Shown here one piece after another: positions 12,896-21,473 of a stretch of DNA of 21,495 nucleotides. Under the pieces are notes generated by a model. That model saw only the letters and a program-made list of their open reading frames with translations. It did not search any database and was not told the origin of the DNA. Made by a program: the position numbers and the translations under genes. Where the stretch lies: positions 1 to 21,495 of the forward strand of contig CAYMVZ010000033.1 in the NCBI GenBank assembly GCA_964394335.1, in the 5' to 3' direction. Source of the stretch: CAJXCL01 sp964394335 (lineage in GTDB: Bacteria > Nitrospinota > Nitrospinia > CAJXCL01). Within the stretch, counting starts at the first letter, position 1. Each line of letters starts with the position of its first letter.

Positions 12896-13153
12896 TTAAA
12901 TACTTCCAATTGTTAATTTGTTTTTCTTTAAAAAGGATATTTTATTTTTGATTTCATAAGTAATATTTTTATCCTTAAATTTATAGTATGCAATAGTGCT
13001 CAACCCTTTTTTTTCCGTCGAACAACTGAGTTTGAACTTTTTCAAACTTTTCAATTCATTCTGAATAAAATCAGAGACCTCCTGAAAGGTTCCAAATTTT
13101 AAAGATTCAACACTTTTGTTGTTCTTAAATTTTTTAAGCGAAACACTTCCCAT
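12896..13153 (-). CDS. small hypothetical protein after ftsZ, 85 aa
   Basis: I do not recognise this protein. It is very Lys-rich and basic, without signal peptide or membrane segment. A likely helix at about 22-40 (FQEVSDFIQNELKSLKKF) is followed by beta-type stretches (LSTIAYYKF, NITYEIKNKISF). It shares DKNITYEI with the 196-aa protein at 8312-8902. The strong ribosome binding site TAGGAGG before the ATG argues that it is a real gene. It starts 54 bp after the ftsZ stop on the same strand and is probably cotranscribed with ftsZ. A short stem (TTAGTC 13181-13186 with GACTAA 13195-13200) lies between them and might modulate read-through. A role in division is only a guess from position. Confidence 0.7.
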   Translation of the reverse strand: MGSVSLKKFKNNKSVESLKFGTFQEVSDFIQNELKSLKKFKLSCSTEKKGLSTIAYYKFKDKNITYEIKNKISFLKKNKLTIGSI

Positions 13154-13207
13154 ATTTTTTTCCTCCTATTTTTTTAATGCTTAGTCTCCATATCGACTAA
13201 ATTTTTA

Positions 13208-14350
13208 TCAATCTGCAGCTCTTCTTAAAAAAGTAGGTGTATCAATTTCTTCTTCCGTAAACATAAAATCATGATTGAGCGGCTTCACTTCCGGTTTGTT
13301 AGTTTTTTTCCATCTCAGGTGAGTTGGGATGTCAAAAACACGCATATTTGAAACAGCGTTTAGTTTTACCACCTCTTTTTTCTTTTCAGCTTCTTTAATT
13401 CCGAATCCGGTGGCTATTACAGTTACGCGAAGTTCTTTTTTCATTTTTTCATCGACTACAGCTCCAAAGATAATGTGAGCATCTTGATGTGCTTTTTCCT
13501 GAATTAAGGTCGCTGCCTCGTCTATTTCAAAAAGAGCCATATCCTTTCCACCGGTAATATTTATCAAGACTCCTCTTGCTCCCTCGATGCTGGTATCTTC
13601 CAATAAAGGACTTGAGATAGCATTTTGTGCTGCATCTATCGCGCGGTCATCACCTTCTGAGGAACCGCTTCCCATTATAGCCATTCCACCCACGCTCATA
13701 ATTGTTTTTACATCTGCGAAGTCAAGGTTAATCAGACCGGGCGTCAATATTAAATCCGAAATACCTTTTACTGCCTGTTTCAGGACGTTATCTGCCGTTT
13801 TAAAAGCATCTCCTATTCCAGCATGCCTGCCTACAACACCTAACAATCTTTGGTTAGGGATAGTAATTAAAGTATCCACCGAATTTTTTAACTCCATTAA
13901 CCCTGTTTCGGCCTGAACCATTCTTTTCTTGCCTTCAAAAAGAAAAGGTTTGGTAACAACTCCTACAATTAACGCACCTTTTTCTTTTGCCAGTTGCGCG
14001 ATAACAGGGGCTGCTCCCGTACCTGTTCCTCCACCCATCCCAGCAGTTACAAAAACCATATCGACATCTTCAAACAACGCCCCGATTTCTTTAGAATTCT
14101 CTAATGCGGCCTGCCTCCCTACTTCAGGATCAGAACCAGCGCCCAGGCCTTTGGTGAGGTTTACCCCTAATTGCAGTTTGCCGGGAATCGTAGCAGCTTT
14201 TAGTGCCTGTATATCTGTGTTTGCAACGATAAAATCAACGCCTCTCATCCTGGAGGCAATCATTGTTCCAACAGCGTTGCTACCGCCACCTCCAACACCA
14301 ACGACCTTAATGGTCGCACCACTCGTATTTTCTTTTGCTAATTCGATCAT
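13208..14350 (-). CDS. ftsZ: cell division protein FtsZ
   Basis: FtsZ is the tubulin-like GTPase that forms the Z ring at mid-cell and recruits the divisome. The 380-residue length is typical. Visible signatures are the N-terminal VGVGGGGSNAV (18-28), the tubulin signature GMGGGTGTGAAPV (about 104-116), VVTKPFLFEGKKR and NQRLLGVVG in the GTPase core, and the synergy-loop region LRVTVIATGFG. A short variable linker follows. The last residues DTPTFLRRAAD are the conserved C-terminal peptide that binds FtsA. The start has a strong AAGGAGGG ribosome binding site. It follows ftsA by 97 bp on the same strand as the end of the division cluster. Confidence 0.98.
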   Translation of the reverse strand: MIELAKENTSGATIKVVGVGGGGSNAVGTMIASRMRGVDFIVANTDIQALKAATIPGKLQLGVNLTKGLGAGSDPEVGRQAALENSKEIGALFEDVDMVFVTAGMGGGTGTGAAPVIAQLAKEKGALIVGVVTKPFLFEGKKRMVQAETGLMELKNSVDTLITIPNQRLLGVVGRHAGIGDAFKTADNVLKQAVKGISDLILTPGLINLDFADVKTIMSVGGMAIMGSGSSEGDDRAIDAAQNAISSPLLEDTSIEGARGVLINITGGKDMALFEIDEAATLIQEKAHQDAHIIFGAVVDEKMKKELRVTVIATGFGIKEAEKKKEVVKLNAVSNMRVFDIPTHLRWKKTNKPEVKPLNHDFMFTEEEIDTPTFLRRAAD

Positions 14351-14447
14351 AAATGCTCCCTCCTTAAAAAAAGTTAATAAATATAGTTAATAAATTATAG
14401 ATATCAATCCATTGCAATTTTCTTCTTGATGACAGCCGAAAACTCGC

Positions 14448-15680
14448 TTAAAAATACTCATCAATCCACTCTTTCATTCGGGTAAGAACCTTATTAAAAA
14501 CTTTCGTTCCAGCCAGATTTCTGCTTTCTCCAGATTTGATTTTCTCCATGCCATAAAAAAGTAATCCAACGGCTGTCGCATACATTGGGCTATTAACTAC
14601 ATCGACTAATCCACCTATAGATTTAGGCATTCCTCTACGGACTGGCAGCTCAAAAATTTTTTCTGCCGCTTCTACCATTCCATGCATAATTGCTGACCCA
14701 CCTGTTAGGACAACTCCAGAGGTTATTAAATCTCGATACCCGCTTTGAGCTATTTCTATTTTTATCAGAGTAAACAACTCATCCAATCTTGGTTCTATAA
14801 TTTCACTCAAGAGATGACGAGAGAGAACTCTATTTTCTCTATCTCCAACTGATGGAACCTCTATAGTTTCTTTTTCGTTTATAAGGGATGTGAGCGCGCA
14901 ACCATATTCCTTTTTGATTCTTTCAGCTTCTGATGTCGGGGTTCTAAGTCCAATGGCAATATCATTTGTTATGTGATTTCCTCCAATAGCCAGGACAGAA
15001 GTATGTTTAATCGCCTCCTGGAAGAAAATGGCGAGGTCGGAAGTTCCTCCGCCGATATCAATCATAGCCACACCCAGTTCTTTTTCGTCAGTACTCAGAA
15101 CCGATTTGCTTGAAGCAAGTTGTTCCAAAACAATATCATTAACCCGAAGCCCTGCCCTGGTTACGCTTTTTACGATGTTTTGAGCGGAAGTAACTGCACC
15201 GGTTACGATATGGACTTTAGCTTCAAGCCGTACTCCAGACATGCCAAGGGGAGTTTTTATACCATCCTGATCATCCACAATATACTCTTGAGGAATTACA
15301 TGTATAACCTCTCTGTCCATGGGTATGGCAACTGCTTTAGCCGCATCTATAACTCGGTTTATATCCGCCTCGCTTATTTCTTTATTTTTTACGGCTATAA
15401 CACCGTGGCTGTTAAAACCCTTTATATGCCCGCCGGCAATTCCAACATAGACAGAATCAATTTCCGAACCGGACATTAATTCAGCTTCTTCAATAGCACT
15501 CTTGATAGACTCTACAGTGCTTTCAATATTCACAACTACGCCTTTCCTCAATCCTTTGGAAGGGTGTGTCCCTATGCCGATAACATCAAGCCCCCCTTGA
15601 TCATTTAATTCACCTATGATGCAGCAGATTTTAGTAGTACCAATATCAAGCCCGACAATCAGGTTACTCGGCTTTGCCAT
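14448..15680 (-). CDS. ftsA: cell division protein FtsA
   Basis: FtsA is the actin-like ATPase that anchors FtsZ filaments to the inner membrane and signals to late division proteins. The 410-residue length is usual. The N-terminal phosphate-1 motif GLDIGTTKICCIIGE (10-24), the 1C domain (about 85-165, with VIPQEYIVDDQDGI), the phosphate-2 motif IDIGGGTSDLAIF near 207 and the adenosine motif VLTGGSAIMHGM near 325 are all present. The C-terminal MKEWIDEYF is the amphipathic membrane-targeting helix. The ribosome binding site is AAGGAGG, 7 bp before ATG. It sits between ftsQ and ftsZ in the canonical order. Confidence 0.98.
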   Translation of the reverse strand: MAKPSNLIVGLDIGTTKICCIIGELNDQGGLDVIGIGTHPSKGLRKGVVVNIESTVESIKSAIEEAELMSGSEIDSVYVGIAGGHIKGFNSHGVIAVKNKEISEADINRVIDAAKAVAIPMDREVIHVIPQEYIVDDQDGIKTPLGMSGVRLEAKVHIVTGAVTSAQNIVKSVTRAGLRVNDIVLEQLASSKSVLSTDEKELGVAMIDIGGGTSDLAIFFQEAIKHTSVLAIGGNHITNDIAIGLRTPTSEAERIKKEYGCALTSLINEKETIEVPSVGDRENRVLSRHLLSEIIEPRLDELFTLIKIEIAQSGYRDLITSGVVLTGGSAIMHGMVEAAEKIFELPVRRGMPKSIGGLVDVVNSPMYATAVGLLFYGMEKIKSGESRNLAGTKVFNKVLTRMKEWIDEYF

Positions 15681-15827
15681 ATTTGATCCTCCTTATTAAG
15701 ATAGAGAGCAAGCGTTCAGCCAAAAGCCGTCAGCTTTCGGACAAAATATGTAAGAAACAAAATATTTTCACACTGAACTCATTTTTCTACTTGCATTCCT
15801 GATCTCTGATAAGTGACCACTGAATGC

Positions 15828-16664
15828 TCACAGAAGTTTTAAAACAACCTGACCATCAAATGTCAGGTCAATGTATTTTACTTTCAAGTCTTCTTGATCA
15901 ATTATTTTTGATGCGATCTTCAACTTATCCAGATTTTCCTTCAATATTTCTTCGGATACGCGGATAGAAGCGGTAGCTGTTCTTAAAATATACCTGCCCC
16001 CTTCTTCCATTGATATTGAAGTAAAATTAATAACTTGATCCGAATTTTTAACACTAAATATTTTTTCAATAAACTTGATGCCGTTTTTTATTTCCTCTGA
16101 TTCTAAAGAACTTCCAATCTCGTAATAAGTTTCATCATTTAGCTGAATTGCAGGGAGGACCTGGTATTCATGACTTTCAATTTCTTTAATCAAGAAGGCT
16201 TTCCTGTCTACCAAAAAAGTCTTTCCATCAGTCATTTCAATTTTCGCAAAGGGGATTCGTTCTTTAATTTTTACTTGCAGGCTGGCAGGCATTTTTCTGC
16301 TGACTTCCGCCGTTTCAATCCAGGGATTATCCCTTAATCGATCTGATACATGCTGAATATTTGCTTGAAAAATATTCTGTCCAAAAACACTTTGTTTCGC
16401 CAGTTGTGTCACCTTGCTCTTTTGCAAAAAAGAGTTGCCTTTTATTCCAAAATCTGAAATTTTTAAATTAGCCGATGTCATAATCTGATAGTAAAGAAAA
16501 TATCCACCAAAAATGAGTGCAAATGTAAAAAACGAGATAAAAGCAGTTTTTAAAATCTGCTTTACGCCGTTTATAAACAGTTCTCTCTTTTCCGAGGGCA
16601 AACGCATCGTGTCTTGAGATTGCTTTTGATGTCTTTGTTTTTTTATAATTTTATCGTTCTCCAA
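15828..16664 (-). CDS. ftsQ: cell division protein FtsQ (DivIB)
   Basis: FtsQ is the bitopic inner-membrane protein that links early and late divisome parts through FtsB and FtsL. It has a basic cytoplasmic tail (about 1-35), one membrane helix (about 38-62, FISFFTFALIFGGYFLYY), the POTRA domain from about 68 (ISDFGIKGNSFLQKSKVTQL, DRLRDNPWIETAEVSRKMP, LQVKIKERIPFA) and the beta domain with FLVDRKAFLI. The 278-residue length is normal. The frame opens with TTG at 16664, overlapping the murB end by 14 bp. The first in-frame ATG is at 16607 and lacks a ribosome binding site, so the exact start is uncertain. No ddl gene lies between murB and ftsQ. Confidence 0.92.
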   Translation of the reverse strand: MENDKIIKKQRHQKQSQDTMRLPSEKRELFINGVKQILKTAFISFFTFALIFGGYFLYYQIMTSANLKISDFGIKGNSFLQKSKVTQLAKQSVFGQNIFQANIQHVSDRLRDNPWIETAEVSRKMPASLQVKIKERIPFAKIEMTDGKTFLVDRKAFLIKEIESHEYQVLPAIQLNDETYYEIGSSLESEEIKNGIKFIEKIFSVKNSDQVINFTSISMEEGGRYILRTATASIRVSEEILKENLDKLKIASKIIDQEDLKVKYIDLTFDGQVVLKLL

Positions 16665-17616
16665 TAATTTCGATTTCTGGTTTTAAAGATATACCTGCTT
16701 TAACCATCACTTTTTCTTGTATTAACTTTATTAATTCTTCAATATCTTTCGCTTTTGCTTTGCCTCTATTAATAATAAAATTAGCGTGTTTAGGAGATAC
16801 TTCGGCGTCTCCAATGGACAAGCTTTTAAGCCCGGCTTCTTCGATTAAGCGTCCTGCGTGATGGCCTTTTGGATTTTTAAAGATTGAACCGGCCCCTTTT
16901 TGTGTAATCGGCTGACTGGCGCTTCTCCTTTTCAGCAGAGCTTTCATCTTTTGTGAAAGAGCGTTTTTATTACCTTTTTTCAATTTTAATATTGCTTCCA
17001 GGAAAATTCCTTTTTCCGGAAATTCTGTTCCCCTGTAATGAAAGCGTACTTCATTTTTCATGAACTCCTTCACCTCACCTTTCATATTGAGAATCCTTAT
17101 GGAGTGAAAGATGTCTCTGATGTCTTTTCCTTCAGCTCCGGCATTCATTTTTAACGCGCCACCCAATGTGCCCGGCACGCCTATAAGCGTTTCTAAACCT
17201 TCCAAGCTCTTATCAACGGTATAACGGACAAGGGCCGGCATTGAGATTCCCGCAGGAGATACGACCAAAAATGTTTCGCTAGTTCCTGGAAGAATCTTAA
17301 TATTCCCTTCCATTTTTTTTAAAGAAATTACCATCCCGTGAATTCCACCATCACGGACAAGCAGATTAGAGCCGTTTCCAAGAATGAAAATTGGAATATC
17401 GTTTTCACTGGCAATTCTAACCGCCAAAACTAACGAACCTTCATCTTTCGGGAAAAAGAGAACATCTGCATTTCCTCCTACCCTGAATGAAGTATGCAGG
17501 GAAAGAGGTTCTTTATACCTCTTTTCTCCATCAACATCTTTCAATATGTCTTTTATTGAAGTCATAAGTTTCACAGATAACATTTCTATTTCTTTATAAT
17601 TTGTCGATAAACTCAT
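16651..17616 (-). CDS. murB: UDP-N-acetylenolpyruvoylglucosamine reductase
   Basis: MurB reduces UDP-GlcNAc-enolpyruvate to UDP-MurNAc with NADPH and FAD in the cytosol. FAD-binding motifs FRVGGNADVLFFP, GNGSNLLVRDGGIHG and VPGTLGGALKMNAGA are clear. QKGAGSIFKNP holds the catalytic Ser, and the C-terminal KPEIEIIGE holds the catalytic Glu. The frame opens at a TTG (17646) 53 bp inside murC. I prefer the ATG at 17616, which has GGAAAG 6 bp upstream and overlaps the murC end by 23 bp (321 residues). The ATG at 17583, giving 310 residues, is the main alternative. Overlap with murC and ftsQ suggests translational coupling. Confidence 0.95.
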   Translation of the reverse strand: MSLSTNYKEIEMLSVKLMTSIKDILKDVDGEKRYKEPLSLHTSFRVGGNADVLFFPKDEGSLVLAVRIASENDIPIFILGNGSNLLVRDGGIHGMVISLKKMEGNIKILPGTSETFLVVSPAGISMPALVRYTVDKSLEGLETLIGVPGTLGGALKMNAGAEGKDIRDIFHSIRILNMKGEVKEFMKNEVRFHYRGTEFPEKGIFLEAILKLKKGNKNALSQKMKALLKRRSASQPITQKGAGSIFKNPKGHHAGRLIEEAGLKSLSIGDAEVSPKHANFIINRGKAKAKDIEELIKLIQEKVMVKAGISLKPEIEIIGER

Positions 17617-18961
17617 TTCCAACTTTCCAAATATCGCCCGCCCCAAGTGTTAAAATTACATCATTGGCTTTTGTGTTATGTAAAAGATAATCAACTATCT
17701 CCTGTTTATCTTCTAACAGCAGAACATTTTTTTGCCCATGATTCTTTACTCCTTCAGAGATGAGACTTGATTTAATCCCTTCTATTGGTTTTTCTCCTGC
17801 CGCATAAATAGATGCGATAATTAGAAGGTTTGCGTCATAAAAGGAAGTAAAGAAATCATTCAATAGTAACTGGGTTCGCGAATAGCGGTGTGGCTGGAAA
17901 ACTACGATTATCCTTTTTTCTTTGTAGATTTCCCGCAGAGTTTTCAAAGTTGTTTTAATCTCCGTGGGATGATGGCCGTAATCATCAACAACTAAAACGT
18001 CTTTTTTAGTGCTTTTTATCTGAAACCGTCTTTCAATCCCGCTAAACTCACTCTGAGATCGCGCGATAGATTCAAATGGAATATCCAGTTCCAGACCCAC
18101 AGCTACTGCAGCTAAGGAATTCAGCACATTATGAATTCCCGGCATTTTAATATTAATTTTCCCTAAATTTTTTCCATGATAATCGACAGAATAACTGGTT
18201 ATCTCCTCTGACATCTGGATATTTTTTGCCGAATAATCAGCCTGTCCTTTAAGACCATAAGTAATAAATCGTTTTTCTATCTCTGGAATCAGTGCCTGAA
18301 TGTTTTCATCATCCAGACAAAGAATTGATACCCCGTAAAACGGTATATGGTTTATAAATTTCAAAAAGGCGGATTTTGTTTCTTTCATACTTCTGTAAAA
18401 TTCGAGATGGTCGTTGTCTAACGAAGTTACAACTGCAATAGTGGGAGACAATTTCAAAAAAGAGCCATCACTTTCATCAGCCTCAGCAACCAGAAAATCT
18501 CCTTTTCCGAGTTTTGCGCCGGTATCCATGCTTTTCAGTTTTCCACCGATTACTGATGTCGGATCCAGATTTCCTCCGGCAAGAACAGCAGAAACCATCG
18601 AAGTAGTAGTGGTTTTCCCATGTGTTCCTCCTATTGCAATTCCATATTTTAGTCGCATCAATTCTGCCAGCATTTCCGCTCTCGGAATTACAGGGATTTT
18701 TTGCGTCCTGGCTTCCACTACTTCAACATTGTTCTTATCAATGGCTGCTGATATCACTAACACCTCGGCGTCATTTAAATTTTTTGCATCATGCCCAATA
18801 GAAATTTTAGCTCCAAGTCTGGAAAGACGATCTGTTGTTTCAGAAACGGCATTGTCAGAACCACTTACGTTATAACCAAAATTAATCAAAAGTTCGGCTA
18901 TGCCGCTCATGCCGGCTCCTCCAATTCCAACAAAATGAATGTGTTGCGTTTTTCTAAACAT
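17594..18961 (-). CDS. murC: UDP-N-acetylmuramate--L-alanine ligase
   Basis: MurC adds the first L-Ala to UDP-MurNAc using ATP, starting the peptide stem of peptidoglycan. The 455 residues match the family. The N-terminal Rossmann motif FVGIGGAGMSGIAELL (10-25) binds the UDP substrate. The ATP P-loop GGTHGKTTTTS is near 109-119. EADESDGSFL, the Mur-ligase DNDHLEFY, GIERRFQ, VVDDYGHHPTEI (about 322-333) and FQPHRYSRTQ (about 355-364) are all intact. The ATG lacks a strong ribosome binding site. It follows murG after a 174-bp repeat-containing gap and overlaps murB. Confidence 0.97.
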   Translation of the reverse strand: MFRKTQHIHFVGIGGAGMSGIAELLINFGYNVSGSDNAVSETTDRLSRLGAKISIGHDAKNLNDAEVLVISAAIDKNNVEVVEARTQKIPVIPRAEMLAELMRLKYGIAIGGTHGKTTTTSMVSAVLAGGNLDPTSVIGGKLKSMDTGAKLGKGDFLVAEADESDGSFLKLSPTIAVVTSLDNDHLEFYRSMKETKSAFLKFINHIPFYGVSILCLDDENIQALIPEIEKRFITYGLKGQADYSAKNIQMSEEITSYSVDYHGKNLGKINIKMPGIHNVLNSLAAVAVGLELDIPFESIARSQSEFSGIERRFQIKSTKKDVLVVDDYGHHPTEIKTTLKTLREIYKEKRIIVVFQPHRYSRTQLLLNDFFTSFYDANLLIIASIYAAGEKPIEGIKSSLISEGVKNHGQKNVLLLEDKQEIVDYLLHNTKANDVILTLGAGDIWKVGNEFIDKL

Positions 18962-18991
18962 TTTTGATATAGACTAAGCACAAAAAAGTTG

Positions 18992-19011
18992 CCCCGTTTA
19001 CAAGCTCAGGG
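18992..19011. repeat. degenerate member of the TCGGCAWGCTC palindrome family
   Basis: CCCCGTTTACAAGCTCAGGG has CCC/GGG ends around a loop whose second half, CAAGCTCA, matches the murG-end repeat (CAAGCTCA on the minus strand). It is in the murG-murC gap, which also has small stems such as GGGC/GCCC near 19058-19069. Confidence 0.4.
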
Positions 19012-19135
19012 TGGCAAATAATTCCTGTCACATAGTGGCAGGGCCACAACCAAATGGGCTACCGCCCGATTGCCCAACAAAAACTTTGCTATAAAAAAAC
19101 ACTTTTACAAGTTTGTAGTATAAAGACATAACATG

Positions 19136-20251
19136 TCATGGTGAGCTTGCCGAACCATGCATTCCCTGTGATGAAATATTTTTAAATACGAGTTTATAAC
19201 ACTGATCTACAACTTTTTTTCCTGCATCTTTCATAGCCATCCTGGCGCTTGCTTTTTCCATTTCACGCAGTAGATTTGGCTGATGCATCAGTTCTTTAAT
19301 GAGTTCTGCTAATTTCTTTCCGGACAAATCAGAATCCTTCACCATAACCGCCGCCCCATGCTCTACCAGGTATTCCGCGTTCAATTGTTGATGGTTATTT
19401 GCCGCAAAGGGATAAGGAGCTAAAATAGCCGCTCGTCCACAGGCCGCTAACTCGGCAATAGTCGATGCTCCTGCCCTGCATATAACCAAATTCGATCTTC
19501 GGTAAACATCAGCCATGTTGAAAATAAACCGGCTTACCTCGGCGGAAACATTTTTTGAAAGATATCTCGTTTTTACTGTTTTAAACTGTTGCTCACCTGT
19601 CTGGTGAATAAAGTGAAGCGAATTTTTATCCTCTGATAGAAAATCAAGAGCTTCAACCATAGCGCGGTTAATGCTACTTGCGCCTTTGCTTCCACCAAAA
19701 ATAAGAACATTAAAGCGTGATTCCTTTGTTCTAGCTTTATCTTCATAATATTCCTCTCTAATAGGATTTCCGGTTACTTCCACTTTTTTCCCAGGGAAGT
19801 GTATTTTTGATTTCTCAAATGTGACAAATATTTTGTCCACAATTTTTCCTAAAATACGATTTGTCATTCCAGGCATTGAGTTTTGCTCCTGTATAGCAGT
19901 CGGTATCCTTAATAACCATGCCATTAAAACAAAAGGGCCTGTTACATAACCACCGACACCCAGAACAAGCTTTGGCCTGAAATTAATAAGAATCAAAAGG
20001 GACTGAAAAAGCGCTATTGGTATTTCTACAAGAGCTATCAGTGTGTACCAGGATATTTTCCCTTTCAGCCCGCTGGACAATATTGTTTTTAGTTCTAATT
20101 TTTCTTTTGGCAACACTTTAAATTCAATTCCTTTGCGAGTTCCCACAAATAGAATTTTTATTTTGGGATCCCTCTTTTGAAACTCCCGTGCTATTGCTAT
20201 CCCCGGAAAAAGATGACCTCCTGTTCCTCCCCCAACTATGATAATTTTCAT
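19136..20251 (-). CDS. murG: UDP-N-acetylglucosamine--lipid I GlcNAc transferase
   Basis: MurG adds GlcNAc to lipid I to make lipid II on the cytoplasmic face of the inner membrane. It is a GT28 family GT-B enzyme of 371 residues. The N-terminal GGGTGGHLFPGIAIA (7-21), LGVGGYVTGPFV, and QEQNSMPGMTNRIL are acceptor and membrane-side motifs. IFGGSKGASSINRA near 186, RAGASTIAELAACGRAAILAP and NNHQQLNAEYL near 295-315 form the donor site. The final nine residues GMHGSASSP are encoded by a palindromic repeat (19137-19159), which also gives the stop codon, so the native end has probably been replaced. It starts 23 bp after ftsW. Confidence 0.97.
   Translation of the reverse strand: MKIIIVGGGTGGHLFPGIAIAREFQKRDPKIKILFVGTRKGIEFKVLPKEKLELKTILSSGLKGKISWYTLIALVEIPIALFQSLLILINFRPKLVLGVGGYVTGPFVLMAWLLRIPTAIQEQNSMPGMTNRILGKIVDKIFVTFEKSKIHFPGKKVEVTGNPIREEYYEDKARTKESRFNVLIFGGSKGASSINRAMVEALDFLSEDKNSLHFIHQTGEQQFKTVKTRYLSKNVSAEVSRFIFNMADVYRRSNLVICRAGASTIAELAACGRAAILAPYPFAANNHQQLNAEYLVEHGAAVMVKDSDLSGKKLAELIKELMHQPNLLREMEKASARMAMKDAGKKVVDQCYKLVFKNISSQGMHGSASSP
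19137..19159. repeat. palindromic repeat, TCGGCAWGCTC family, at the murG 3' end
   Basis: CATGGT (19137-19142) and ACCATG (19154-19159) form a 6-bp stem around GAGCTTGCCGA, which on the minus strand is TCGGCAAGCTC. This loop matches TCGGCATGCTC at 8095-8105. The repeat overlaps the last eight codons and the stop codon of murG. Confidence 0.65.
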
Positions 20252-20274
20252 AAAGTTTATTTTTTGATGTTTCT

Positions 20275-21429
20275 TTATGCTCTTTGTGTCTGTACAACTC
20301 TTTTCACCCTTCCTACTGAGGACTGATCTCTGATCCCTACCTTTTTAGAAATATTCAATAAAACTCCAGCGCAGATCATTGAAACCACCAGGGAGGAGCC
20401 TCCCAAGCTAACAAATGGCAAAGTTAACCCTTTAGTAGGGAGGAGCCCCACTGCCACAGCCAGGTTTACCATAGCCTGAACACCAATCAGAGAAGTTAAT
20501 CCCAGGGACAAATATGTTCCATATAGATCAGAAGATTTCATCGCGGTCTGGATTCCCCGCCAGATAATGACTAAAAAGAGCATGACAACAATAACTGTTC
20601 CGGCAAATCCCAACTCCTCACCAATGATGGAAAAAATAAAATCCGTATGTGGTTCAGGAAGAAAGAACAACTTTTGCCTGCCGTCACCCAGCCCAGTGCC
20701 GAATGTATTCCCACGGCTAAAAGCCATAAAAGATTGAATAATCTGATACCCTTTTCCAAGAGGGTCCTTTTCAGGATCTAAAAATGAAATGATTCTGTTC
20801 TTCTGATATTCTGAACTTAAAATAGCCGCGCACATGGCCGGTAAAAGCATCAGAACTGAATAAAAGAGATAGCTGAATTTTATGCCAGCAATAAAAAAAA
20901 GAATAAAAACTACTGCAATTAAAATCATGGTTGTCCCGAGATCAGGTTGCAATAGAAACAAAACAGAGAAAAAGCCGAGGACAATCAGGTTAGGCAAATA
21001 CCCGTAAAAGAAATCTTTTATCCTCTCCTGTTTTTTAACAAGAGAATGAACCACATAAAGGATTAAGGTAAATTTAGCGAGTTCTGACGGCTGAAAAGAA
21101 AAACTTCCTATATGTAACCAGCGCTGAGCACCGCCTACTTTTTTCCCAAACTGCGGAAACAATACCAGAACAAGAAGAAACAAAGTTATAATGAGAGCGG
21201 GATAAGTAAACTTTTGAATAGTATGGTAATCCAAGTGCATAAAAAGAGCCATTAAAGCCCCGCCGATAATGATCCAGGAAACCTGTCGTTTTACGAAGTA
21301 GTAGGGATCATTAAATTTTTGGTATGCAATCGCGGCACTGGAACTATAAACCATTATCAGGCCTAAACCGATTAAAAGAATAACTGATATAAAAATTACA
21401 GGGTCGTATCGATTTTCTGAAGTCCTCAT
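20275..21429 (-). CDS. ftsW: septal peptidoglycan polymerase FtsW (SEDS family)
   Basis: FtsW is an integral membrane glycan polymerase that works with the septal PBP to make division-site peptidoglycan. The 384 residues and about ten hydrophobic segments fit SEDS proteins. Signatures include MVYSSSAAIAYQ in the first segment, GGAQRWLHIGSFSFQPSELAKF (about 98-119) after the third, LLQPDLGTTMILIA, the large periplasmic loop with LFFLPEPHTDFIFSIIGEELGF (about 240-261), and PTKGLTLPFVSLGGSS near the C-terminus. FtsW rather than RodA is chosen because of its place before murG in the dcw cluster. GAGG lies 7 bp before the ATG. Confidence 0.96.
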   Translation of the reverse strand: MRTSENRYDPVIFISVILLIGLGLIMVYSSSAAIAYQKFNDPYYFVKRQVSWIIIGGALMALFMHLDYHTIQKFTYPALIITLFLLVLVLFPQFGKKVGGAQRWLHIGSFSFQPSELAKFTLILYVVHSLVKKQERIKDFFYGYLPNLIVLGFFSVLFLLQPDLGTTMILIAVVFILFFIAGIKFSYLFYSVLMLLPAMCAAILSSEYQKNRIISFLDPEKDPLGKGYQIIQSFMAFSRGNTFGTGLGDGRQKLFFLPEPHTDFIFSIIGEELGFAGTVIVVMLFLVIIWRGIQTAMKSSDLYGTYLSLGLTSLIGVQAMVNLAVAVGLLPTKGLTLPFVSLGGSSLVVSMICAGVLLNISKKVGIRDQSSVGRVKRVVQTQRA

Positions 21430-21448
21430 ATTTATCCTCGTAATGAAC

Positions 21449-21473
21449 TACCCCGCAGCAGAGCTGCGAGGTA
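21449..21473. repeat. palindromic repeat upstream of ftsW
   Basis: TACCCCGCAGC (21449-21459) and GCTGCGAGGTA (21463-21473) pair at 10 of 11 positions around an AGA loop. It lies 20 bp upstream of the ftsW start on the minus strand. It looks like a repetitive extragenic palindrome; no T run follows on the minus strand, so a terminator role is doubtful. Confidence 0.6.

Noticed and set aside
13929..14390. 153-aa plus-strand frame across ftsZ
   Set aside because: Shadow of ftsZ; its low-complexity Pro/Ala/Thr composition is the antisense of the Gly-rich GTPase motifs.
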